Under the pieces are notes generated by a model, which ran no database searches, was not told the origin of the DNA, and worked only from the letters and a program-made list of their open reading frames with translations. From assembly GCF_000722875.1 (NCBI RefSeq), contig NZ_JFHR01000021.1, positions 1 through 64,000 on the forward strand: a DNA stretch of 64,000 nucleotides. The letters run 5' to 3'. Source of the DNA: Sphingobium chlorophenolicum. Its GTDB lineage: Bacteria; Pseudomonadota; Alphaproteobacteria; Sphingomonadales; Sphingomonadaceae. Both the position numbers and the translations under genes were made by a program. The stretch's first letter is position 1, and each line of letters begins with the position of its first letter. Positions 34,345 to 42,676 of this stretch are shown piece after piece.

Positions 34345-35133
34345 CTAGTTTGGCGATTTTCCACCTGCATCGTCTCCATGTGCGGCACCTAACAGAATCT
34401 TCAATGCCGCAATTTTCGTTTCGAGCGCCATCAGACCATCGTAGTCAAGAAGCCCTTCCAAGTGAACCTTGTTGCCACGAATGTTCATATTGATGGCGTT
34501 TAATTCCGGCTCCGCATTAGCGAACACCGCTGGCATAGCCGCAACGCCTAGGGACATCGGCTTTCCGGCTGACGCGGGTTGAGTTTCCATAATCGGCTCC
34601 TGTGTCTTATCCACCGCCGATTCTGCGCCTCCGCTAGCGTCCACGCCATGACTTTCGCTAGCGCGCTGTTCCTCCAGAAAGAGTAATGTCTGGAGATATG
34701 CCTTTGCCGCAGGTCGGATCGCGGTAGGATTGAATCCGCGACGGTTGAAGTAGGAGATCACTCCTTCTTCTGGCGGAATCATGTCGGGCCAGCGTTCCTG
34801 CATCTCTTTGAAGAGGGGTGGTTCGAGACCTGCCGCACGGAGCTCACGCCGTTTCTCATCATCACTGTCTGGATGAAGGATTGCGCGCGCACGATGCGTT
34901 ACTCGCATTTCTCCTTTCCCTGCCCGCTCAACAAGGCCATATTGTGCAAGCGCAGCTAGCGCCTTGTTCGCCGGTCCACTTAAGCCGGAGTAGCCAATCA
35001 TCTTCGCTGCAACCTCGCGATCAACCTTGGAGGCGCGATACTGCCCTTCAATCTTCCCCACAGCAGTAATCGCATCAGCAAGAGACATGACCGGATAGGA
35101 TGGGCTTCGCACCGTATTATCTGGGTTATTCAC
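34345..35133 (-). CDS. Winged-helix-like hypothetical protein, transposon cargo
   Basis: A protein of 262 residues from a GTG at 35133 (GGAG nine bases upstream); the frame is open to 35253. Residues about 10-85 (SLADAITAVGKIEGQYRAS, then VDREVAAKMIGYSGLSGPA and KALAALAQYGLVERAGKGEM) look like a winged-helix DNA-binding domain. A second part contains FKEMQERWPDMIPPEEGV and FNRRGFNPTAIRPAAKAYL; the tail is Ala/Pro-rich and low in complexity with a final coiled segment. No enzyme motif. It may regulate the element or aid transposition; that is speculation. Confidence 0.7.
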   Translation of the reverse strand: MNNPDNTVRSPSYPVMSLADAITAVGKIEGQYRASKVDREVAAKMIGYSGLSGPANKALAALAQYGLVERAGKGEMRVTHRARAILHPDSDDEKRRELRAAGLEPPLFKEMQERWPDMIPPEEGVISYFNRRGFNPTAIRPAAKAYLQTLLFLEEQRASESHGVDASGGAESAVDKTQEPIMETQPASAGKPMSLGVAAMPAVFANAEPELNAINMNIRGNKVHLEGLLDYDGLMALETKIAALKILLGAAHGDDAGGKSPN

Positions 35134-35274
35134 AGGCGTGTTCTCCACTTCTCTGTCAGTTGCTCTATCACAGCGGCAAGATGCGATCAACATCGTTACT
35201 TTCTTGGCTTGACGAGGATGGAGCGAGGCCATTATGACGGACTCGCGGGGCACGAATCCGCAGGGAGGTGTGGT

Positions 35275-35334
35275 ATGAACAGGAGAGTTGCTCTAGCCGC
35301 CGTCACGCTCACGGACGCGGCACGGGCAAAATAG
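35275..35334 (+). CDS. 19-codon leader-like ORF inside transposon
   Basis: MNRRVALAAVTLTDAARAK, with a very strong ribosome site (AGGGAGGTG, six bases before ATG). It is followed two bases later by a GC-rich hairpin and then, at 35401, by a Rho-independent terminator, all on the plus strand opposite to the other genes. The layout is that of a leader-peptide/attenuator or a small-RNA gene. No recognised homology. Confidence 0.35.
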   Translation: MNRRVALAAVTLTDAARAK

Positions 35335-35335
35335 A

Positions 35336-35435
35336 GAAGCCGCCTGACCTTCGCGGGGTCGGCGGCTTCGAGGTGGGCCAAATTTGATTCGGACCAAACT
35401 GGCGGTGGTGCTTATAGCATCGCCGCCTTTCTTTT
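35336..35435 (+). terminator. Hairpin plus Rho-independent terminator, plus strand
   Basis: GAAGCCGCC...GGCGGCTTC (35336-35369, one bulged T) is followed by an 11-bp stem at 35401-35427 (loop TTATA, two G-U pairs) and then TTTCTTTT. The second is a canonical terminator for a short plus-strand transcript that includes the 19-codon ORF. It also separates the transposase gene from the cargo genes. Confidence 0.7.
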
Positions 35436-35507
35436 GGAATCCTAGATTTTCGATGCGGCTTTGTGTGCCAGCGTTGATGACCCTTTCCCCGGCTCTGGTG
35501 GGTTCCC

Positions 35508-36473
35508 TTAGGCGCAGTACTGGTCAGGCCTTGCGTAGGTGAGGCGCTTGCCGACGATGCCCTTCAAACCTTCCGCCGCGCGCTGGCGGTCATTCACGCC
35601 ATTGGCAACTCGGTTATTATAGCGGAACTCAAATTCAGCCAGATAGCGGTGAAGATGCTGTTCGCCGCAATGCTGATAGACGCCCTTCATGCCCCGCTTG
35701 AAGATCGAGAAGTAGCCTTCCACGGTGTTGCTGTGAATGGTGCGGTCAGCCAGATCGACATACTGGCCCTTGCCGTGGCTGGTGGTGCCGTGGCCGATAA
35801 AGTGCTCCTTCATCGAACGATAGCCGCTGTGCTCGTCGGTCATGATGCGCGTTTCGCGGGCCACGTTATCCAGAACGATCGGCATCAGGGTTTCGGCCTT
35901 CACATCGTCAATGACCATCGTGCGGGCCTTGCCGGTTTCACGATCAACCAGCGCCAGAACCTTCATCTTGTGATGGAAGGCGCGCTTCTTCTCAACGCCC
36001 TTCAACTTTCCGATGAAAGTCTCGTCCACCTCAACAATGCCGCCGTTACCGCCGAAAGGGGCAAGGTCGCCCGAACGCATTGCTTCGCGGATGCGGTGGG
36101 CAAGGAACCACGCGCTCTTATATTGGACTTCCAGAACGCGGCTAAGCTGGTGGGCGCTGATGCCCTTCTTGCTCGACACGATCAGGTGCACGGCCTGGAG
36201 CATCTTGTAGAGCGGCATGCGGGCATGCTCAAACACAGTGCCGACCTTGACGGTGAACTGCTTGCGACACTCACCGCACTTCTTGAGGCCGTGGCGGATT
36301 GCGCCTTCCGGGTTCTTCACGCTCTTGGAGCCGCGAACGTCCGACAGGTCATAGACGCGACCGCCGACAACACCGCAATGCGGGCAGGTCACGCCGTCCG
36401 CCCAGATCACGCTTTCCAGATACTCAAAAGCCTTGGCTTCGTCGTGGAAATGGGGGGCGGACAGAACGGACAT
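35508..36473 (-). CDS. IS1595-family transposase (ISXO2-like)
   Basis: A 321-residue transposase. A zinc ribbon (C30, C33, C66, C69; CPHC and CGEC) leads, a helix-turn-helix region with SAHQLSRVLEVQYKSAWFL follows, and the RNase-H catalytic core has D150 in VEVDETFIG, D213 in TDEHSGY and N249/E252 in HSNTVEGYFS, the DDN-E signature of this family. AAGGAG lies ten bases upstream of the ATG. The frame is intact, so the element may still be active. Confidence 0.95.
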   Translation of the reverse strand: MSVLSAPHFHDEAKAFEYLESVIWADGVTCPHCGVVGGRVYDLSDVRGSKSVKNPEGAIRHGLKKCGECRKQFTVKVGTVFEHARMPLYKMLQAVHLIVSSKKGISAHQLSRVLEVQYKSAWFLAHRIREAMRSGDLAPFGGNGGIVEVDETFIGKLKGVEKKRAFHHKMKVLALVDRETGKARTMVIDDVKAETLMPIVLDNVARETRIMTDEHSGYRSMKEHFIGHGTTSHGKGQYVDLADRTIHSNTVEGYFSIFKRGMKGVYQHCGEQHLHRYLAEFEFRYNNRVANGVNDRQRAAEGLKGIVGKRLTYARPDQYCA

Positions 36474-36546
36474 GACGGCTTAACTCCTTGCCATCATTCC
36501 TACTGTTTCAGTGTGGGTTTGTAAAGTGCATAATCGCCAAAGAAAA

Positions 36547-36578
36547 AGGCGCTGAAACGGCGAACCATTTCAGCGCCT
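36547..36578 (-). terminator. Rho-independent terminator of TonB receptor gene, interrupted at its U-tract by the transposon
   Basis: An 11-bp perfect stem (AGGCGCTGAAA and TTTCAGCGCCT) with an inner GG/CC pairing. On the minus strand the stem is followed directly by TTTTCTTT, which is the transposon's target duplication (36539-36546). The duplicated copy preserves the U-tract, so termination is probably retained. Confidence 0.88.
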
Positions 36579-36602
36579 CCACCGGTTTTGTCCGCCGGGA
36601 GT

Positions 36603-38939
36603 TTAGTAGCGATAGCTCAGGCGAACGCCGTAGGTGCGCGGCATGCCCGCCAGGCGGCGAACCGTGTCGGTAACCTTGTCGACGTTGAACCAGTAATATT
36701 TGTTGCCGACATTCTGGACGAAGGCAGTCAGGCGCCACTTGTCGTCGCTGTCGGCGATGCCTGCGCGCAGGTCGACCAGCGCATAGCCGTCGATCTTCAG
36801 CAGCGGGTCTTCCCCGAACCCTGCAAAGGTCTTCGTGCGATAGGTGGCGGCCGCACCGGCAAAGCCCTTGAGGTTGTTGTTGACCGGGAATTCATATTCC
36901 GCGTCGCTCACCAACTGCCATTTGGGCGTGAAGGGGAATGATTCGCCGCCGAATTCGGCCAGCGCGCCCAATATGGTGTAGTTCTGGAACGAACCACGCA
37001 CCTTGGAGTCGAGATAGGTTCCGCCGACAGTGATATTGAGACCTTCGACCGGACGGGCGATGACTTGCAGTTCGGCGCCCGTGACCTTCGATTTGGGAAT
37101 GTTGACGGTCGCCTGCTGCGGCCCGAAGAACGGGCTGCCCGACGCGATGCGGCCGCGCAACTGCTTGTCGAGATAGTCATAGTAGAAGACGGCGCCGTTG
37201 ACCTGCAGCGCGCGGTCGATGAAGCTGGCCTTGAAGCCAGCTTCATAGGCGGTCACCTGTTCCTGCGTGATCGCCTTCAGGGCGGAGAGCAGCAGCGGCG
37301 AACCGGTCGGCGCGCTGCCGCCCTTGAAGCCCCGGCTGATGTTCGCATAGAGCAGCGTGTCGGCCGAGATCTTGTAATCCAGGCCAAAGCGCCAGGAGAC
37401 ATTGTCCTCGTTCAAGGAGGAGGTGAATGCCCCCGGACGGAAATTGGCGTCCACCGTCACGCATTCATTCTGGAAATCAGCCAATGTCAGCGGCGGGAGG
37501 TTGAGAGTTGCGCGGCTGCTGTTGAAATAGTTCATGAAGGCCGGGATAGACGATCCAATGGCGCGCACGCAGGCTGTATAGTCGAGGTCGGACTTGGTGT
37601 AGCGCGCTCCGGCATGAAGCGTGACATTCGACGTCAGATCGAAGTCGACATTACCGAACACCGCGTAATTCTTGAACTTCTGCGCGGTGCGCACGCCGGT
37701 AAGGCCCTGAACGCCGAACGCGCCGAGCGTATAGGCAGATGTCGCCTGGGTGTTGTCGGTCGTTGCTTCCTCGAACGTCTTGTCCCGCGAATAATTGCCG
37801 CCCAGGATGAACTTGGCGGAACCGAAGTCGCCGCTCAGGCGCAGTTCCTGGGAGAAGGAACTGGCGCTGCCGCGATTGCTGATGTTCCAGGTGGAATAGG
37901 ATAGGCCGTCGGAATCGACATTCTGCCGCTGATGATAGTCTGACCATGCGGTCAGCGACGTCAGGGTGAAGGCGTCCGACAATTCATAGTCGAGGCGGCC
38001 GACGATCTGATACATGTGGTTATCGCGGCGATAGTCGACGCCCGGATTCCAGTCGGCGGCGCGGGCATTTTCCGGGGAAAGCGGGTAGACCCCCAGCCAT
38101 GGCACTTTCGACACCTGCGTGGGCGCCAGCAGGCGGATGGCGGTCAATTGCTGCGCCGCCGTTTCGGAACGGTCCTTGAAGCCGTTGACGTTCAGCGTCG
38201 CCGTCAGCTTGTCCGTCGGCTTCCAGTCGAGCAGGATGCGGCCATAGCGGACATTCTGGGCGCCATTGGTGTCATGGCGCGTATAGCTTTTCTGCCAGTC
38301 GTCGCTGCGCTGTATGCGGCCGGACACGCGAACACCCAGCGTGTCGGTGATCGGACCCGAGAGATAGCCCTGCAGGTCAACGGTGTTGAAACGGCCATAG
38401 CTGGCGTCGAAACCGGCATGAAATTCGTCGGTCGGCTTGGCCGCGACATAGTTGACCGCACCGCCCGTGGCGTTCGATCCGAACAGCGTGCCCTGCGGCC
38501 CCTTCAGCACTTCCACGCGCTCGACATCGAGCTGCGCGCCGACCGTCATGACGGTGAAGGGCAGCGGCGCTTCGTCAACATAGACGGAAACCGTCGGCCG
38601 CGCGCCGATGCTGGGATCGTTGAAGCCGACACCGCGCAGCGAGAAGACAGTGGTGCCGTTGGGCGTGGGCACGAAGGAGAAACCGGGCACGATCTTCGCA
38701 AGATCGGCCGGACCGGTGACGCCCTGCCGGATCAACTGGTCGCCACTGGCCGCCGTGATCGACATCGGCACCGAATTGATGGATTCGGCACGCTTGCTGG
38801 CCGTGACGACGATATCGCCGAAACTATTGTCCGCGCTCGCCTGCTCCGTGGCGGGCTGCGTTGCAGTCTGCGCCAGGCCCGCGGCCGGAACCGTCAGCGC
38901 CGACAACGCGACGCAGGAAAAAAATATACTTTTAGACAT
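36603..38939 (-). CDS. TonB-dependent outer-membrane receptor
   Basis: A 778-residue receptor. Signal peptide MSKSIFFSCVALSALTVPA ends near GLAQ; the TonB-box region is DIVVTASKR; the plug has VERVEVLKGPQGTLFGSNA; the barrel ends VRLSYRY. Start 38939 has GGGGAGG upstream, and a perfect GTCCC-N8-GGGAC site lies 76 bp upstream. Without the transposon this gene would be followed on the same strand by the CoA-transferase operon about 160 bp on. Presumably the entry gate for the substrate of the 25-53 kb catabolic region. Confidence 0.95.
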   Translation of the reverse strand: MSKSIFFSCVALSALTVPAAGLAQTATQPATEQASADNSFGDIVVTASKRAESINSVPMSITAASGDQLIRQGVTGPADLAKIVPGFSFVPTPNGTTVFSLRGVGFNDPSIGARPTVSVYVDEAPLPFTVMTVGAQLDVERVEVLKGPQGTLFGSNATGGAVNYVAAKPTDEFHAGFDASYGRFNTVDLQGYLSGPITDTLGVRVSGRIQRSDDWQKSYTRHDTNGAQNVRYGRILLDWKPTDKLTATLNVNGFKDRSETAAQQLTAIRLLAPTQVSKVPWLGVYPLSPENARAADWNPGVDYRRDNHMYQIVGRLDYELSDAFTLTSLTAWSDYHQRQNVDSDGLSYSTWNISNRGSASSFSQELRLSGDFGSAKFILGGNYSRDKTFEEATTDNTQATSAYTLGAFGVQGLTGVRTAQKFKNYAVFGNVDFDLTSNVTLHAGARYTKSDLDYTACVRAIGSSIPAFMNYFNSSRATLNLPPLTLADFQNECVTVDANFRPGAFTSSLNEDNVSWRFGLDYKISADTLLYANISRGFKGGSAPTGSPLLLSALKAITQEQVTAYEAGFKASFIDRALQVNGAVFYYDYLDKQLRGRIASGSPFFGPQQATVNIPKSKVTGAELQVIARPVEGLNITVGGTYLDSKVRGSFQNYTILGALAEFGGESFPFTPKWQLVSDAEYEFPVNNNLKGFAGAAATYRTKTFAGFGEDPLLKIDGYALVDLRAGIADSDDKWRLTAFVQNVGNKYYWFNVDKVTDTVRRLAGMPRTYGVRLSYRY

Positions 38940-39014
38940 GCGGTCCTCCCCGATTATTCCCTTTGATAATCCCATTTCACCATATTGGATTAAGTCGTTC
39001 CGTCCCGCCGGACA

Positions 39015-39032
39015 GTCCCCACCGATTGGGAC
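39015..39032 (-). promoter_or_regulatory. GTCCC-N8-GGGAC operator, TonB receptor
   Basis: Perfect inverted arms with spacer CACCGATT. An extra GTCCC half-site at 39002-39006 lies 13 bp from the first arm. On the minus strand the perfect site is 76 bp before the receptor start. Confidence 0.65.
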
Positions 39033-39097
39033 ATGCCGACAACAAAGCCGAAAACTCGCAATCCATTGAACAGATTGGTTTTTGCCTTCCCCCGATT

Positions 39098-39850
39098 TCA
39101 ACCGGCGGTCATGCCCCCATCCACCGGCAGCGCGACGCCCGTGACCCGCGAAGACAGCGGCGAACAGAGCCACAAGGCGCCCTCCGCTATTTCCCTGGGG
39201 TCCGCCCAGGATCGCACCGGCGTGCGCTGAAGCGGCATGTCCGGATCGTCCAATCGCTCGACGAAGCGCTTCGCCATGGCCGACATGGTAAGGCCGGGGC
39301 AAAGCGCGTTCACGCGAATCCCCTCCCGCGCATAGTCGAGCGCCGCGGCCTTGCTCAGGCCGACCACGGCATGCTTGCTCGCCACATAGGCCGCGCCGTT
39401 GGATCGGCCGATCAGGCCCTGCGCCGATGCCGTGTTAACGATGGAACCCCCGCCGCCCTGGGCCAGAAACCGTTCGATCTGATATTTCATCGCCCAGAAG
39501 ACGCCCGTGACGTTGATCGCCATGCAGTCATGCCATCTGTCGTTCGGAATTTCATGCAGCAGCGCCGTTCCCGCCCCTGCCCCGGCATTGTTGAACGCCC
39601 AATCCAGGCGGCCGAAATGCCGGACCGCTTCGGCCACCATCAGGCGGCAATCCTCCTCCCGCGCCACGTCGGCCTTTAGGGCATGGGCGGTCCCGCCTTC
39701 TGCGCGGATGGCGCTGGCCACCGCTTCCGCCCCGTCCCCGGAAATGTCGCATAGCAGAACCCGCGCCCCATGACTGGCGAAGAGGCGGGCGGCGGCCTCT
39801 CCTATCCCCGAAGCGGCGCCGGAGATGATCCCGGCCTTCTGTTCAAGCAT
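39098..39850 (-). CDS. Short-chain dehydrogenase/reductase
   Basis: A 250-residue classical SDR: SGAASGIG, NNAG, Ser in TASAQG, YVASK catalytic pair and VTGVALPVDGGM at the end. CAGGAGGAGG precedes the ATG. It is the last gene of the operon that starts with the VOC protein at 43288. Likely oxidises a hydroxylated intermediate; substrate unknown. Confidence 0.9.
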   Translation of the reverse strand: MLEQKAGIISGAASGIGEAAARLFASHGARVLLCDISGDGAEAVASAIRAEGGTAHALKADVAREEDCRLMVAEAVRHFGRLDWAFNNAGAGAGTALLHEIPNDRWHDCMAINVTGVFWAMKYQIERFLAQGGGGSIVNTASAQGLIGRSNGAAYVASKHAVVGLSKAAALDYAREGIRVNALCPGLTMSAMAKRFVERLDDPDMPLQRTPVRSWADPREIAEGALWLCSPLSSRVTGVALPVDGGMTAG

Positions 39851-39868
39851 GCTTGCCTCCTCCTGATC

Positions 39869-39897
39869 CGGCCGGTCTTCGTGCCGGCCGCTTTTTA
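39869..39897. other. Hairpin between acyl-CoA ligase and SDR genes
   Basis: CGGCCGG and CCGGCCG arms around an 8-nt loop, followed by CTTTTTAT on the plus strand. It would terminate a plus-strand transcript, but no plus-strand gene is here. Read on the minus strand it sits just before the strong ribosome site of the SDR and could affect its translation or mRNA processing. Confidence 0.35.
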
Positions 39898-39910
39898 TCG
39901 ATGTCGCGGA

Positions 39911-41434
39911 CTAGCTTTCCTGGGAAATGGCCGTGGCCTCCGCAAGCAGCTTGAGTTCGCGCTTCAATATTTTCCCATAGCTGCTCTTGGGCAGTGTCGG
40001 CAGGAAGACATAGCGCTTGGGCCGCTTGAACCGCGCGATCCGCGAGATGCACAGGCTGTCGAGTTCGGCGGTGGTCGCCTCCGCCCCCGGTTTCAACGCG
40101 ATGAAGGCGACAATGGATTCGCCCCATTCCTCATCTGGTTCGCCGCAGACGGCCACTTCCTCGACCGCTGGATGCGCGATCAGCACCTCCTCCACCTCGC
40201 GGGGATAGATGTTGGTGCCGCCCGAAATGATCACCTCCTTCGAACGGTCGCGCAGCGTCAGGCAGCCGGACCGGTCGAAGCTGCCCATGTCCCCGGTGTA
40301 AAGCCATCCACCGCGCAGCGCCTTGCGGGTGGCGGGCGTATCGCGCCAATAGCCGGACATGACGATGTCTCCGCGACAGACGATTTCGCCGACCTCGCCC
40401 ACCGGCAGTTCGTCGCCCCGCTTGTCCACCACCCGCACCTGCATCCCCGACCGGGGCCATCCGACCGAGGCGAGCGTTTCATCGGACGCGCCCTCATAAT
40501 CCGCCGCGCACAGGCCGGTGATGGTCATCGGGCTTTCGCCCTGGCCGTAAAGCTGGCGGAACACCGGCCCGAAGAAGGCGAGCGAACTCTTGATCTCGCT
40601 CAGATACATGGGGCCGCCGCCATAGACGATCGACCGCAGGCCGAGCGAGCTTCCGCCGCGCCTTTCGCCCGCGAGCCGCAGGCGCTGGACCATGGTCGGC
40701 GCCAGAAAGGCCCCGCAGGAAAGATGAAAATCGCAAAGGTCCAGAAATTCGTCCGGGTCGAACCCGTCCGACGCCGGAATGATCTGGGCCGCCGCCCTGG
40801 CGACATAGGGCAGGATATACAGGCCGCTGCCATGGGACATGGGCGCGGCGTGGATGATGCTGTCCCGCGGCGACAGCGCCTCGAAATCCGCAAGGTGCGC
40901 GATGGTCATGGCCAGCAGGTTGCGGTGGCTGAGCATCGCGCCCTTCGATCGCCCGGTCGTCCCGCTGGTGTAGAAGAGCCAGGCAAGGTCATCCGGTTGG
41001 GTCGCCGCCGGCCCTGCGAGCGGCGTATGCGCCAGCATCGCCGCATAGGTTTCGCCACCAATCTCCACGACCGGACTGCCTCCCGGCAGCGCGTCGGACA
41101 GCGGCCCCGCCAGATCGGCGCCCGCCAGGATCAGCACCGGTTCAGCATCCTCGATGATCATCGCCATTTCACGCGGATGCAGCTTCGCGTTGAGGGGCGT
41201 GACCATCATGCCCGCCGCCCAGGCGCCGAACAGGATCGCGATATATTCCGGGCAGTTTTTCGCGGCCACGACGATGCGGTCGCCCTGCACGCCATGGCTG
41301 CTGAAGGCCGCCGCCAGGGCCAGCGCATCCGCCCTCAGCCGGGCATGGCTCGCCACCAGGGCATCGCCGCGAAAAATGGCGGGCCGGTCGGGATGGCGCG
41401 TGGCCGCGCCGTCGAGGAGGTGGAAGATATTCAT
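39911..41434 (-). CDS. AMP-forming acyl-CoA synthetase (ANL superfamily)
   Basis: A 507-residue ligase. The P-loop is YTSGTTGRSKGAMLSHRN, the adenine block is LYGQGESPM, the hinge region is YTGDMGSFDRSGCLTLRDR and the C-terminal lysine is in KSSYGKILKRE. It activates a carboxylic acid, probably one leaving the hydrolase encoded upstream, with which it overlaps by four bases. The GQGE block resembles fatty-acid and bile-acid type ligases. Substrate unknown. Confidence 0.92.
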   Translation of the reverse strand: MNIFHLLDGAATRHPDRPAIFRGDALVASHARLRADALALAAAFSSHGVQGDRIVVAAKNCPEYIAILFGAWAAGMMVTPLNAKLHPREMAMIIEDAEPVLILAGADLAGPLSDALPGGSPVVEIGGETYAAMLAHTPLAGPAATQPDDLAWLFYTSGTTGRSKGAMLSHRNLLAMTIAHLADFEALSPRDSIIHAAPMSHGSGLYILPYVARAAAQIIPASDGFDPDEFLDLCDFHLSCGAFLAPTMVQRLRLAGERRGGSSLGLRSIVYGGGPMYLSEIKSSLAFFGPVFRQLYGQGESPMTITGLCAADYEGASDETLASVGWPRSGMQVRVVDKRGDELPVGEVGEIVCRGDIVMSGYWRDTPATRKALRGGWLYTGDMGSFDRSGCLTLRDRSKEVIISGGTNIYPREVEEVLIAHPAVEEVAVCGEPDEEWGESIVAFIALKPGAEATTAELDSLCISRIARFKRPKRYVFLPTLPKSSYGKILKRELKLLAEATAISQES

Positions 41435-42609
41435 GTCTCGACCAGTTTGCGATCCGCCAGCCAGCCATGGATCAGGTTCGTCGCCGTTTCGAGATGGTCG
41501 GGCTGACCGGCATAATAATGAGTAGCGCCCTCGATCAGTTCGAAACTCTTGTCAGGCGATCCGGCGGCTTCGAAGATCAGGCGGGCATGGGGTTGGGGCA
41601 CGGCGTCGTCCGCGCCATTCTCTATGACCAGCAGCGGCGCGCGCAGGGTTTGGGCGCACCGGATGCCGTCCGCGTTGGTGTCGTCCACCGACCATTGCGA
41701 AAGCCAGGCCCGCAAGGTCGAAAAGCGCGCCAGCCCAACCGGCCCGGTATTGGCGGTGAGCGGATTGCCCAGATAGCACCAGCCGACGCGGCGGCCATTG
41801 GGATCGATGCTTCCGTCCAGAAAGCGCGGATCGGCCAGCGTGCGATGGGTGACAAAGCCGCGCTCCACCTCCGCCGTGCCGCGCATCTTCAGCATTTCCA
41901 GCGTGTCCTTCACCCGTCCGGTGATCTTCCGCATCCGCCCCAGTTGCGCGGCGCGATATTCGGCCAGGAAATCGGCGCTGTAGGGCGGTTGGTTGGAATT
42001 TTGCGGATCGTAGATGTCCAGCGCCGGATCCCGGTCGTCCGGATTGCCCTCGTCGCGAACCGAAGGGTCGATGATGTCGAGCAGCAGTTGCGCCCGCGAT
42101 ATGTGCGCGGCCTGGAATATCACGGCGTCGGCGGGGATAAGGCCCGCGCCCGGCAGGTTGACCGGGTCGCCCGCAGGCGTGTGCGTGATCGTCGGATTTT
42201 CCGCCTGCGACTGGTAGAAGAGCGCCAGCGACCCACCGCCGGACCAGCCCACCAGCACGACCTTCTCATAGCCCAGCCGGGTCTTGGCATGATGGATGAA
42301 CGCGCCCAGATCGAGCAGTATCTTCTCCAGCACCGCCGCCGTGTCGTTGCGCGCATAGCGGCTGGCGGCGCACAACACATGCGCGCCCAGCCGCGCCGCC
42401 GCGTTCGGGACGGGCAACAGTTGCAGCGTCGATGCCGGATGCATGAACACATGCAGCGTGCGGGACGGGCGGCCCACCGGTCGGATCAATATGCCTTCCA
42501 CATTGACCGCGCCCTGGTTGCCGGAAAAGCCATATGTTTCCACGAAGCTGCTCGCCTCGTCATAGGCGATGTGCAGCCATTCGAAGGAAAGATCGAAGGT
42601 CGGTCGCAT
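41431..42609 (-). CDS. Alpha/beta-hydrolase
   Basis: A 392-residue hydrolase. The nucleophile elbow is GWSGGG, the acid is in VIENGADDAVPQPHA and the histidine in EGATHYYAGQPDH, all in fold order. An N-terminal extension of about 90 residues precedes HVFMHPAST, the oxyanion region. Start 42609 (MRPTFDLS) has AAGGA ten bases upstream; the longer frame from 42663 has none. It lies between VOC and ligase genes, so it probably cleaves a ring-opened diketone or an ester to give the acid that the ligase activates. Confidence 0.82.
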   Translation of the reverse strand: MRPTFDLSFEWLHIAYDEASSFVETYGFSGNQGAVNVEGILIRPVGRPSRTLHVFMHPASTLQLLPVPNAAARLGAHVLCAASRYARNDTAAVLEKILLDLGAFIHHAKTRLGYEKVVLVGWSGGGSLALFYQSQAENPTITHTPAGDPVNLPGAGLIPADAVIFQAAHISRAQLLLDIIDPSVRDEGNPDDRDPALDIYDPQNSNQPPYSADFLAEYRAAQLGRMRKITGRVKDTLEMLKMRGTAEVERGFVTHRTLADPRFLDGSIDPNGRRVGWCYLGNPLTANTGPVGLARFSTLRAWLSQWSVDDTNADGIRCAQTLRAPLLVIENGADDAVPQPHARLIFEAAGSPDKSFELIEGATHYYAGQPDHLETATNLIHGWLADRKLVET

Positions 42610-42676
42610 GTCTTTCGCGTCCTTCAGCGCCGCTCTGAACGGCGATGCCGGTCCGGGGCGCATTTCAGCAATGGAT

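Larger units (their letters stand above)
33993..36538. mobile_element. Complete IS1595-family transposon with cargo genes
   Basis: A 2,546-bp element. Terminal inverted repeats are 33993-34016 and 36515-36538; they match at 22 of 24 positions and both begin GGCGATTATGCA read inward. The flanking 8-mers 33985-33992 and 36539-36546 are identical, AAAGAAAA, the target duplication length known for IS1595. It holds a DDN/E transposase on the minus strand and, beyond it, three minus-strand cargo genes plus a 19-codon plus-strand ORF with a terminator. GC content in the cargo half is visibly lower than in the flanks. Insertion is in the U-tract of the terminator at 36547-36578. Confidence 0.93.

Noticed and set aside
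34138..34392. 84-codon plus-strand frame in the transposon
   Set aside because: Opposite to two coupled small genes that explain the same stretch; no ribosome site.
35401..36538. Shorter IS with left end at 35401 (GGCGGTGGTGC) and right end at 36538
   Set aside because: Only 10 of 16-18 bases match and the flanking octamers differ. The sequence at 35401 is better explained as a terminator stem, and the true left end at 33993 has 22/24 identity plus a perfect duplication.
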